The notes under the pieces: generated by a model
Told to the model about the DNA's origin: nothing
Databases searched by the model: none
Seen by the model: only the letters and a program-made list of their open reading frames with translations
In this document: one piece after another, positions 10,567-21,115 of the stretch
Layout: every line of letters starts with the position of its first letter
Position numbering within the stretch: position 1 is the first letter of the stretch
Made by a program: the position numbers and the translations under genes
Source: Gerris lacustris
Lineage: Eukaryota; Arthropoda; Insecta; Hemiptera; Gerridae
Reading direction: 5' to 3'
Length of the DNA: 64,000 nt
NCBI GenBank assembly: GCA_951217055.1
Contig: OX578286.1
Span: 8,534,033 to 8,598,032, forward strand

Positions 10567-10973
10567 TTATTACTGAACATTTTATCAAAATGTATCATAA
10601 AAAGTATTTCTCCTCAGAGAGGAATCAAACCCGGCCTCTCTCCGACCGCGTTTAAAGCTATTTTCTCAAGAACTAGATTTTTCCCTGGAAAACAGCTTAT
10701 ATAGTTAAATTCTTATTTAAATGGACTACACTTAAAAAATTGTTTAATAAAAATCGTCGGAACCCTTTTTAACATATATTTTTTTCTAATAGAAATAGTA
10801 GCGCCCCCAAATTTGGAGCTATTAATTTTTCAATTTCATCTGGGGGTATGATTTTACTGAACATGTATGCCAAATTTCGTATTAAGAACTTGGATATATG
10901 CACTGTGATTTTTTTAGTCAGCCATACCTTACTAATTCTATTCTACTTTATATAACTTGTTCTTAAGCCTTTA

Positions 10974-11300
10974 GCTTTGTCCACACTAGTAGACATGTTG
11001 CGCGATTTTGGTCTCAGAGACATGTCTAGCGATTTGTCTATAGACATCGGCTGAGACAAACGGCGTCTACGGTCTCGTTGCTAGACCAAAAATCGCATGT
11101 CTATGGTTTTCCATTCTAAATGGTAGACACGGTGCAACGTTAGGCATGTTGCGCAACGTGTCTACAAGTGTGGACGCTAGACCTAGACCATAGACGGTCT
11201 CAGAATATGTCTATAGACACGTTGCGAGACATTTCTGTAGACGGTCTATGAGACCTTCTATAGAAATGTCTCGCAACGTGTCTACTGGTGTGGACTAGGC
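10974..11300. mobile_element. 327 bp MITE full of AGAC/GTTGCG sub-repeats
   Basis: The ends GTCCACACTAGTAGACATG (left) and the inverted GTCCACACCAGTAGACACG (right) match over about 30 bp. TTTA flanks both sides (10970-10973 and 11301-11304), so the target duplication is 3-4 bp, compatible with PIF/Harbinger (TWA). The interior repeats TCTATAGAC, GTCTCGCAACGTG and their complements many times. No coding sequence. Confidence 0.65.
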
Positions 11301-11376
11301 TTTAAATTAAAGTTTAAAAAGAAATAAAAAAGATAAAATAGTGGATATACACATATTTATCCATTGTAAGAATCAC

Positions 11377-11600
11377 GATTATTTTTTGTCGAATAAAAAA
11401 TCTATTATTTTTTGTCGAATAAAAAATCTATTATTTTTTGTCGAATAAAAAATCTATTATTTTTTGTCGAATAAAAAATCTATTATTTTTTGTCGAATAA
11501 AAAATCTATTATTTTTTGTCGAATAAAAAATCTATTATTATTTGTCGAATAAAAAATCTATTATTTTTTGTCGAATAAAAAATCTATTATTTTTTGTTTT
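11377..11600. repeat. 26 bp tandem repeat, about 8 copies
   Basis: The unit ATTATTTTTTGTCGAATAAA continues with AAATCT for a period of exactly 26 bases. One unit has a T to A change. Each unit is itself near-palindromic (ATTTTTT / AAAAAAT). Confidence 0.9.
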
Positions 11601-12310
11601 ATGTTTCTTAATGGTTATTTCATCTTCTTTCTTTATGGAATTGAAAATGAAATTAGATGCCTAATTTATATTAACACATAGAGAGTGAAGAGATTATTTT
11701 TCCACAAAAATTGGTCCTCCTGTCTTTAATTTATAGCTGTATTTTATCCGAAAGTTTCCCTCCATTGTAAAAATAAATATCAACGAGGGAAAAAAAGCAT
11801 TCATCTTTTTTAAAAAATAAACAAAATAAACGTTTTGTTTACTCGAGTATAAAAAAGTAGAATAGAAATTGTAAAAAAATGTATTTTTAAAGTACAATTG
11901 GAAACGATTCATCTAAAGAAACATTTTCAGTCTAAATCTGTTTTTACTTGTTTTATTTATTTTTTTTACGTTTGTTCAATGACAATCTATTTTGTCACTG
12001 ATTTCACTAATTCTTTATTCGAGAATAAAATAATCAACGTGAAACCCAAACATGTTTCTTTTTGTGTTTCATTTAGAGAAAAATACAGTTTTATTTATTT
12101 AATCAATCGTTGTATTCTCTTGTGTTTATATGTAACTGTATATAAAAGAACGATTGTATTTTCTTCTGTTCTTCCTTTTTATCTTTATTTAGTTTTTTGG
12201 TAAAAGGATGTAGTGTGTTATTTATTTAATGTTATTTACGAATTCATGTGAAAACAGACTGAGATTTTATCACAGTTTATATTTTTTTTACCTGGATTTA
12301 AGTAATTTAC
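11601..12310. other. AT-rich sequence without recognised features
   Basis: Two open frames of 70-100 codons (11694-11912 and 11898-12203) have phenylalanine/lysine-rich low-complexity translations and no recognisable domain, so I do not call genes. Confidence 0.5.
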
Positions 12311-12314
12311 TGAT

Positions 12315-12680
12315 TAGAGGTGGTTAGAGGTGGTTAGAGGTGGTTAGAGGTGGTTGGAGGTGGTTAGAGGAGGTTAGAGGTAATAAGAGGTGGTTAGAGG
12401 TGGTTGGAGGTGGTTAGAGGTGGTTGGAGGTGGTTAGAGGAGGTTAGAGGTAATAAGAGGTGGTTGGAGGTGATTGGAGGAGGTTGGAGGTGGTTGGAGG
12501 TGGTTGGAGGTGGTTGGAGGTGGTTGGAGGTGATTGGAGGTGGTTGGAGGTGGTTGGAGGTGGTTGGAGGTGGTTGGTGGTGGTTGGAGGTGGTTGGTGT
12601 TGGTTGGAGGTGGTTAGAGGAGGTTAGAGCTGGTTAGAGCTGGTTAGAGCTGGTTAGAGCTGGTTAGAGGTTGTTAGTTT
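12315..12680 (+). repeat. GGTTAGAGGT-type decamer minisatellite
   Basis: About 36 copies of a 10-base unit, mostly AGGTGGTTAG or AGGTGGTTGG, with a final run of AGCTGGTTAG. The plus strand is G/T rich and free of C. The open frame through it (tryptophan/glycine repeats) is an artefact of the 10-base period. The same unit forms the array at 59771-60477. Confidence 0.9.
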
Positions 12681-12984
12681 AATGTACATTGAAATTTTGT
12701 TTGAAAGAAAAATACTTTGCCGAATAAGTAAGAAAAATTTAAAAGAATTGAAAAAAGTTAAATTTATAGGAATAACTGTCTTAACAGGACAAATGTAAAA
12801 CATCTAAAGAAAGTACTATACGTAAGTACAAGAATATGTTTAGAAAGGAATAAAGTTTTGAGGAATATCCCAAAGAAAATAACAGAGTTTGGCAGACTTT
12901 TGACTAATCCTTGCTATCTTCAATTTCTATTTAATTCTTAGTCTATATCCACATAAATATTATTTTTACTTTTGATTAAATAAC

Positions 12985-13180
12985 GTTTTAATCGGGACGT
13001 AAATGAAACTGTCCTATAATAACTTTAAAGTGTTGATCGGGACATAAATGAAACTATCCTATAATAACTTTAAAGTGTTGATCCGGACATAAATGAAACT
13101 GTTCTATAATAACTTTAAAATGTTGATCGGGACATAAATGAAACTGTCCTATAATAACTTTAAAATGTTGATCGGGATAA
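12985..13180. repeat. 45 bp tandem repeat, about 4 copies
   Basis: ATCGGGAC starts at 12991, 13036, 13081 (ATCCGGAC), 13126 and 13171, an exact 45-base spacing. The unit contains ATAAATGAAACTGTCCTAT and AATAACTTTAAA. Confidence 0.85.
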
Positions 13181-14922
13181 ATAAATGAAAGGGCCAATGA
13201 CATTCTTCAGCAAATTTTTTAGTTGTGCATTTATGTGTACCTACTTTAAATTACATTTATCCCCGAAAATTTTTTTTTAACATTAAATGTTTTTGATGGA
13301 AACAATAATTTATTTTATTAAGATATAATTTTTATTATAATTTTATACTGAAAAATGTAATTTTATCTTGTCGCATTTAATATCTGTTTTACCCTGTTCA
13401 GATTCTAAGAGAGGACACAAATTAAATCAACATAATTCCAACAAGTTTTTTTTTTTCCTTTTTTTAAATATTTTTATATAAAAAAATCAACTAAATTTTA
13501 GTTTATTTTAAATTTCAGTTCTAATATAAGTAACAGATAAAATTATAATATTAAGTTAACCTTTAATTGTTTAAGAGGGATTTATTCAAAAATATTCTAT
13601 TTTGTATTATAAAAAAATATGTTTGGAATAACTCGTACAAAAATGTCGCATATATACGAGTATATATAATTACCGTATTGCTTCGAATGTAAGATATACT
13701 TTTTTCCCTATTTTTGCATCGTGAAAATCTAGATGCGGTTTATTTTCGAGTTGCGTCTTATAATCAATGTATTCAAATGTAACATGATCTAACAACCTTT
13801 CTTCTGGACTTTTCTTTCAAGAGTACTGCTAAGATCTTGTTACGGCCATTTAGTTGTTAGGTTTTTATTTCTTTTTTCAGTATTTTATAATTATTTTTTT
13901 ACTTTGAACTAATTTAATTATTTACTTAATATAGAACTGCTTTGGTAAAATCACTTTCTTCTCTTTTCTTAAAACGTTAAATTCAATTATCTATAGGCTG
14001 ATTTTAAGATTCTTACATTAATAATCCAATTAACTCTACCTCCTCTACTTCTTTCCACTGCTGCACTTCCGTTATTAATTATACTCACCTCCTTTTTTTT
14101 CCTTTACCTTCTACTAAGGGAATTCAACTTTTAGTCTCTCTCGAACCACTGACGGGTTCACAACTTATTTTAGCCTGCCTACGTTAAAGTGTTTTGTTCA
14201 GTGTTACGACCTACTGTCAAGCATATCGAACCTTTGACGTACTGTGTACCTACTGTACCGGCCCGGCGCCCCGTTCTGTGATGTTCAGTGTCATAGTCTT
14301 AAGTTAAGTCCAACTGACTGACCTAGTGTGCCGCTGACTGTATAGTGTACACTACTGTACTATCCTGTCAATACTTCCTACTCCTGAGTGCGACGGGTTT
14401 TCTTAAATATATCTTCTCTTCCAATCAACTACAACTTTACCGCTCGTCTCTACACAACCTAATTCACCTTACTCCGAAAAACATCTTTTCTGTAACTATT
14501 ATTTCTTTTTACTAACCATAGTTGTAATACTAACCCTTTTTATTCTTTTGGTGAAACTTTATATATACTGATATTTACTTTTAAAATTAAACACAAAGTT
14601 CAAAGTAGTTTTGTTACTATTTTTTTTTATTTATATTCCTTTTGTTCAGAGCTACCACTGGCATTTGCTCATACTCATAGTGTCGACAATCGGTGTGCCA
14701 ATTCCTGGCAACCTTGGCGCGCTAACAGATCTTGTTTTAGCGAATTTTGGAAGAAAATTAAGCTATTGCAATGGCTTCAAAATTTTTGTAATGCGAATTT
14801 TTAAAAATTTTCTCCATGGAAATCCGTTTTATACCATTCTTAATCGATTCTTGATATTTATGTATGTATATATTCGATTCCTGAAATTTATAATTTTTTT
14901 ATGTATTAATGTATGTATGTGC
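13181..14922. other. Long AT-rich stretch without a recognised gene
   Basis: No domain or repeat family is recognised. Around 13672 the sequence ACCGTATTGCTTCGAATGTA resembles the start of a widespread DNA-transposon end and a possible partner, GTGCGTCTTATTTTCG, lies near 16466, but the two do not pair well. The open frame 14611-14925 looks random. Confidence 0.45.
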
Positions 14923-14924
14923 TA

Positions 14925-15462
14925 GTCAGGGTGCCCATAGGCAAAAAAGTAACTTATACATACTCTTTCCAAACCATTTTGTATGGCTTGTTTAGGCAAA
15001 GTCTGACACCGTTTTCCTCTGTGACTTTCTTTTAGTTTTGGGGCTTTTTTTTTATTTGAACCCTAAAATTTTGACGCGTCAGACAATATTAAGATGTTGA
15101 TTTATAGGGTTCAAATAATGTATCTTGAGAAAATAAGCTGGTTATTAATATTAATTAATATTAGTTCATATTAATTAATATCCATTATTATTAATTAAAA
15201 TAATTAATTAATAACTGGCTGATTTTCTCAAGATACATTATTTGAACCCTATAAATCAACATTTTAATATTGTCTGACGCAGAACTTTTTCCGATTTTCA
15301 AGTCTGACGCGTCAAAATTTTAGGGTTCAAATAAAAAATAAACGCCCCAAAACTAAAAAAAGTCACAGAGGAAAACGGTGTCAGATTTGGCCTAAACAAG
15401 CCATACAAAAAGGTTTGGAAAGAGTATGTATAAGTTACTTTTTTGCCTATGGGCACCCTGAC
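14925..15462. mobile_element. 538 bp foldback element with TA target duplication
   Basis: The two arms (about 14925-15170 and 15210-15462) are near-perfect inverted copies. The termini read GTCAGGGTGCCCATAGGC, with shared inner blocks TGACGCGTCAGACAAT and TTTATAGGGTTCAAATAATG. TA flanks both ends (14923-14924, 15463-15464), fitting Tc1/mariner targeting. The right arm has about 30 extra bases. The core is AATTAATATTA-rich. No open frame. Confidence 0.8.
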
Positions 15463-15465
15463 TAT

Positions 15466-15470
15466 ACGTA

Positions 15471-15545
<75 letters not shown>
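15466..15545. repeat. (AT)n tract
   Basis: Continuous TA dinucleotides abutting the foldback element. Similar tracts elsewhere also abut element ends. Confidence 0.95.
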
Positions 15546-15547
<2 letters not shown>

Positions 15548-16103
15548 TTATATATTTATGTCACTCCAGATGATATCTCAATCAAATTTTAAAATGTCAA
15601 TAATACGAATAGAAAGGATGAGTTTGTTGGCCAGAATTTTTGGAGTTCACTTAGGGGTCAAATTTTGACAATTTAGGGTCAAAAATAGCATAAAAATGTG
15701 TTTATTTCCATTTCACCCCCCTCTTATATGAAAATATGACAAAAGTGTACATAACAACAATTACTGTACTCTTAAAGAGCTAACGACATGCATCTTGAAG
15801 GGTAAATACTATTTTAACTTTTGTACCCCGTACCCCTGTGTACCAATTTTTTTTTTTTTCACATGTCCAAATTCTAAACCTACGTAATAATACGTAGATT
15901 TCTTTGAAAATTCGCCCATTACATCATGGTGCATGACTGGACTTTTTAATTTTTATTTCAAATTCTCTGAATTTTGCCGTGCTATCATTGTCGGGATCTC
16001 CTATTTCATCAATTTACAGGAATTTTAACTTGTGTTCAAGTTCTGATGAGAGTTTGAGTGAAAGGGGGGAGATTCTGTTGGTCTTACACACAGAACACCA
16101 ACA
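15546..16103. other. Spacer without recognised features
   Basis: Mixed AT-rich sequence. The open frame starting at 15979 has no recognisable domain. Confidence 0.45.
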
Positions 16104-16262
16104 CACTTCTTTAGATTGTTACTCCCCTTCTAAAAACGGAAGTGTGAGATGCCTTTGTCCTAAAGTACATTGGACTAAACATCCCTTTGTCTTGATAGTT
16201 ATTTAGTCAAAGTCATTTATATTCTAAAAAAAAATCATAGGGGAGTAACAATCTAAAGAAGT
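16104..16262. mobile_element. 159 bp palindromic MITE
   Basis: Ends ACTTCTTTAGATTGTTACTC and its exact inverse GAGTAACAATCTAAAGAAGT enclose a core with CCTTTGTC.TAAAGTACATTG and ..ACTAAACA.CCCTTTGTC. Related cores lie at 37757-37890 and 42490-42665. No clear target duplication. Confidence 0.65.
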
Positions 16263-16787
16263 ACCTTCTGTTGTACCTATTTATTTCTTGTTAGATTCAC
16301 AATTTTATTTTCAAAATCTAACCTTGCCATTTCTCTGCCAGCATGGCATCGTACATCTAAATAAAGATTCAATATTCCATCAATATCCATGGTAGACTGC
16401 CTAAATTTGAAGTCGGAACAAGTTTTAAAATAGAGAACGGAAGATTATTCCCTTGGGAACAGGGTGCGTCTTATTTTCGTTGCATCGATGTGTTTTTCCC
16501 AAATTTTTAGTTCGAAAATTTTACTTAGTCTATTAGAAATGTGGGCAACCCCCAGCCCATGGGTGAAATCTTGCCCTCGGCAAATTTATTTTTAATTTTT
16601 GAAAATGGCTGAATAGAACTAATTTATATCTTAAGTGTGTTTCAAAATGGATAGATTTATCGGGCATATAGAGATGGATGTGGTTTCTAGATATTTACAA
16701 TATGAGATAATTCTTTCTGTGTCCAAAATTGCGATATTTTCTATCAAATTGGTGGTTTTCTTTAGTTGTGTGGATAGTAGTAGATTT
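16263..16787. other. Spacer without recognised features
   Basis: AT-rich sequence with one short GC-rich patch (about 16548-16580, GGGCAACCCCCAGCCC) that could be a decayed element end. Nothing else recognised. Confidence 0.4.
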
Positions 16788-17612
16788 TTGCGATCTAACA
16801 TTGCTTAAAAACTACTCGTCCAATATTAATGAAATTTTGATGGTAGATCATAATTAGGCCATTCGTTTCTCTTCAACATGCGCACAAGCATACATTAATT
16901 TACATCCATATCTTCATAAGTACTCATCTGATTTTTATCAAATTTAGATGGTTTGTCGAAAGTAGACCCCATATAGCACCGGATTAATTTCAACTGTCTA
17001 CGTTCTTTTGATTGATACTTTAATTTGTGGAAAATAGTCTGCCAATTAGTGAGGCACATAGCTTTAGCAAAATTTAAGAAGCGAGAGACTATTGATATTA
17101 CTCTGACCCATCTGCAGGCAACTTTCGACGAACCATAGGTGTAAATAAATGTATATTTGTGCGAATGTGGAAGAGAAACAAATTGGCGCAGAAGATTGAA
17201 ACTTATATGGGACAAACAATGGTCCAATTATGACCTACCATACAAATTTTAATAGAATCAGATGAGTAGTGTTTAAGATATGTTGGTTCCCAACTATTGA
17301 GTGACAGACCGACTGACAGATAGTCCAATAAACAGACACGTAACCAAAAATGTCCCCTGATGTCTGAAACGGATTTCTGTCTTGGAATTTTTGAAATGGG
17401 AGAAAAAATGTTCATTCTACGGAACGTTCACGTAGCTTTCATTACCTTCGGTGAGCTCGGAAGCGAAATCAAAACAATTATGGACTCATAACGAAAACGT
17501 GGAGAACAATTAAATAAAATAGACAATAATGGCTTGTATAAAAGTGTTAAATCAATAAAGTAGGTACGTGTTAGGATGTGAGGAAGCTATGTGCCACACT
17601 AATTGGCAGTCT
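16788..17612 (+). mobile_element. RepD copy 4, interrupted by another RepD
   Basis: The left part 16788-17033 carries the ATTAATGAAATTTTGATGG and ACTCATCTGATTTTTATCAA blocks. The right part, about 17475-17612, carries GACAATAATGGCTTG and GTGCCACACTAATTGGCAG. Between them a second RepD lies in inverse orientation. Confidence 0.55.
17034..17474 (-). mobile_element. RepD copy inserted in RepD copy 4
   Basis: Starts CTGCCAATTAGTGAGGCACA and runs on the minus strand to the CATTACCTTCGGTGAGCTCGG end near 17460. It includes the (GACA)n-like block (GACAGACCGACTGACAGA, about 17300). Confidence 0.55.
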
Positions 17613-18079
17613 ATTTTTTCTATCCCCCTCTTTCTTGTGGATAATAATACGAATTGCAATTACAATGTATAAATGTCTAACTAAACAGAATCTTTTGTAT
17701 ACTTTATCCCGATTTTACAATCAAGATCTAAGCCGTAGACTAGCTCTTCCTAATTTACTTTAAATCCCTAAAACTTTCTTTTCTAAAGAGTTCATAATAC
17801 CATGATTTTACGATAGATATTTCAAACACTTAAATTGTAAAAAAAAGTAAACAAAACACTAAAATAAAAGTGTAAACAAAATGTAAAAATAGACAACCTA
17901 GGTCTTTTTATTTCTTTAACATATGCAAGAAGATTGAAAAAAGAGAAGAAGAAGAAATTTAAAAGCCAATATCTTCATTTAGAATTAAGATATTTCATTC
18001 AATGTCAGTGTATTTTAAAAAGATCACAAAGTTTCTTCCGGCTAAAACCATTAAAAAACAAATTAAATACACAGTACTC
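17613..18079. other. AT-rich spacer
   Basis: No gene or repeat recognised; the open frame at 17578-17763 begins inside the RepD end. Confidence 0.45.
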
Positions 18080-18157
18080 ATGTACAAGATATATCTGAAC
18101 ATGTTTGCCAAATTTCATTGTAGTTGGTCTAATACTTTAGGCAAGTCTCCACAGACG

Positions 18158-21115
18158 ACAGACTACATACATACTACAGACCACACAAAAAACTAACAAT
18201 AGACGACAGACAACTAACAGCAGATGACAAAATACAGACAACTAACAAGAAACTCAGAAATTAACAATAGACAACAGAAAACTAACAACAGACGACAGAC
18301 TACAGACAACTGTAACATACTACAGTAAAAACTATCAATTGAAGACAGACAACTAACAACACATGACAAAATACAGATAACTGTCAAGAAACTCAGAAAC
18401 TGACAATAGACAACAGAAAATTAACAACAGACGACAGACTACAAACAACTGTAACATACTACAGGTAAAACTAAGAATTGACGACAGACAACTAACAACA
18501 GACGACTGAACACAGACAACTATCAAGAAACCCAGAAACTGACAATAGACAACAGAAAATTAACAACAGACGACAGACTATAGACAACTGTAACATACTA
18601 CAGGTAAAACTAAGAATTGACGACAGACAACTAACAACAGATGACTGAACACAGACAACTATCAAGAAACCCAGAAACTGACAATAGACAACAGAAAATT
18701 AACAACAGACGACAGACTACAGACAACTGTAACATACTACAGATAAAACTAAGAATTGACGACAGACAACTAACAACAGATGACTGAACACAGACAACTA
18801 TCAAGAAACCCAGAAACTGACAATAGACAACAGAAAATTAACAACAGACGACAGACTACAGACAACTGTAACATACTACAGATAAAACTAAGAATTGACG
18901 ACAGACAACTAACAACAGACGACTGAACACAGACAACTATCAAGAAACCCAGAAACTGACAATAGACAACAGAAAATTAACAACAGACGACAGACTATAG
19001 ACAACTGTAACATACTACAGGTAAAACTAAGAATTGACGACAGACAACTAACAACAGATGACTGAACACAGACAACTATCAAGAAACCCAGAAACTGACA
19101 ATAGACAACAGAAAATTAACAACAGACGACAGACAACTGTAACATACTACAGATAAAACTAAGAATTGACGACAGACAACTAACAACAGACGACTGAACA
19201 CAGACAACTATCAAGAAACCCAGAAACTGACAATAGACAACAGAAAATTAACAACAGACGACAGACTACAGACAACTGTAACATACTACAGATAAAACTA
19301 AGAATTGACGACAGACAACTAACAACAGATGACTGAACACAGACAACTATCAAGAAACCCAGAAACTGACAATAGACAACAGAAAATTAACAACAGACGA
19401 CAGACTATAGACAACTGTAACATACTACAGGTAAAACTAAGAATTGACGACAGACAACTAACAACAGATGACTGAACACAGACAACTATCAAGAAACCCA
19501 GAAACTGACAATAGACAACAGAAAATTAACAACAGACGACAGACTATAGACAACTGTAACATACTACAGGTAAAACTAAGAATTGACGACAGACAACTAA
19601 CAACAGATGACTGAACACAGACAACTATCAAGAAACCCAGAAACTGACAATAGACAACAGAAAATTAACAACAGACGACAGACTACAAACAACTGTAACA
19701 TACTACAGATAAAACTAAGAATTGACGACAGACAACTAACAACAGATGACTGAACACAGACAACTATCAAGAAACCCAGAAACTGACAATAGACAACAGA
19801 AAATTAACAACAGACGACAGACTACAAACAACTGTAACATACTACAGGTAAAACTAAGAATTGACGACAGACAACTAACAACAGATGACTGAACACAGAC
19901 AACTATCAAGAAACCCAGAAACTGACAATAGACAACAGAAAATTAACAACAGACGACAGACTACAGACAACTGTAACATACTACAGATAAAACTAAGAAT
20001 TGACGACAGACAACTAACAACAGACGACTGAACACAGACAACTATCAAGAAACCCAGAAACTGACAATAGACAACAGAAAATTAACAACAGACGACAGAC
20101 TATAGACAACTGTAACATACTACAGGTAAAACTAAGAATTGACGACAGACAACTAACAACAGATGACTGAACACAGACAACTATCAAGAAACCCAGAAAC
20201 TGACAATAGACAACAGAAAATTAACAACAGACGACAGACTACAAACAACTGTAACATACTACAGGTAAAACTAAGAATTGACGACAGACAACTAACAACA
20301 GACGACTGAACACAGACAACTATCAAGAAACCCAGAAACTGACAATAGACAACAGAAAATTAACAACAGACGACAGACTACAGACAACTGTAACATACTA
20401 CAGGTAAAACTAAGAATTGACGACAGACAACTAACAACAGACGACTGAACACAGACAACTATCAAGAAACCCAGAAACTGACAATAGACAACAGAAAATT
20501 AACAACAGACGACAGACTATAGACAACTGTAACATACTACAGGTAAAACTAAGAATTGACGACAGACAACTAACAAAAGACGACTGAACACAGACAACTA
20601 TCAAGAAACCCAGAAACTGACAATAGACAACAGAAAATTAACAACAGACGACAGACTACAAACAACTGTAACATACTACAGGTAAAACTAAGAATTGACG
20701 ACAGACAACTAACAACAGACGACTGAACACAGACAACTATCAAGAAACCCAGAAACTGACAATAGACAACAGAAAATTAACAACAGACGACAGACTATAG
20801 ACAACTGTAACATACTACAGGTAAAACTAAGAATTGACGACAGACAACTAACAACAGATGACTGAACACAGACAACTATCAAGAAACCCAGAAACTGACA
20901 ATAGACAACAGAAAATTAACAACAGACGACAGACTATAGACAACTGTAACATACTACAGGTAAAACTAAGAATTGACGACAGACAACTAACAACAGACGA
21001 CAGACTACAGACAACTAACAGCAGACGACAGACAACTAACAGCAGATGGCAGACTACAGACATCTAACAACAAACAACAGAAAACTAACAACAGACGACA
21101 GACTACAGGCAACTT
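18158..21115 (+). repeat. 139 bp satellite array
   Basis: The marker GAATTGACGACAGACAAC recurs every 139 bases from 18475 to 20970 (18 steps). One 132-base unit (19031-19163) lacks seven bases. Units differ at only a few sites (GAYGACTG, ACTAYARAC, CAGRTAAAA), shuffled with no clear higher-order period, so the array has been homogenised recently. The first two units (18197-18475) and the last 145 bases are more diverged. Units are built of ACAGACGACAGACTAC-like and CAACTAACAAC sub-repeats. No coding potential. Confidence 0.95.

Larger units (their letters stand above)
8881..10905 (-). mobile_element. RepB copy split into three pieces by two RepA insertions
   Basis: Pieces 8881-8992, 9779-9811 and 10567-10905 together follow the RepB order. 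The pieces run from ACTCAGACAAAC and TTAGCCCAGTGTTTT, through TTTATTAGTTTT, to TGAACATTTTATC, the tRNA-like block AATCAAACCCGG, and GCCCCCAAATTTGGAGCT. RepA copies occupy the gaps exactly. Comparison with unbroken RepB (45293-45611, 61520-62131) gives the empty target sites. Confidence 0.65.

Noticed and set aside
12404..12637. 77-codon frame rich in tryptophan, glycine and glutamate
   Set aside because: It is a by-product of the 10-base tandem repeat, which reads open in several frames.
13672..16490. Possible large transposon between ACCGTATTGCTTCG and GTGCGTCTTATTTTCG
   Set aside because: The two ends do not form an inverted repeat, and no target duplication or transposase was found.
18158..21115. 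Regular repeat array, considered as CRISPR
   Set aside because: There are no unique spacers; the whole 139-base unit is repeated, and the context is eukaryotic.
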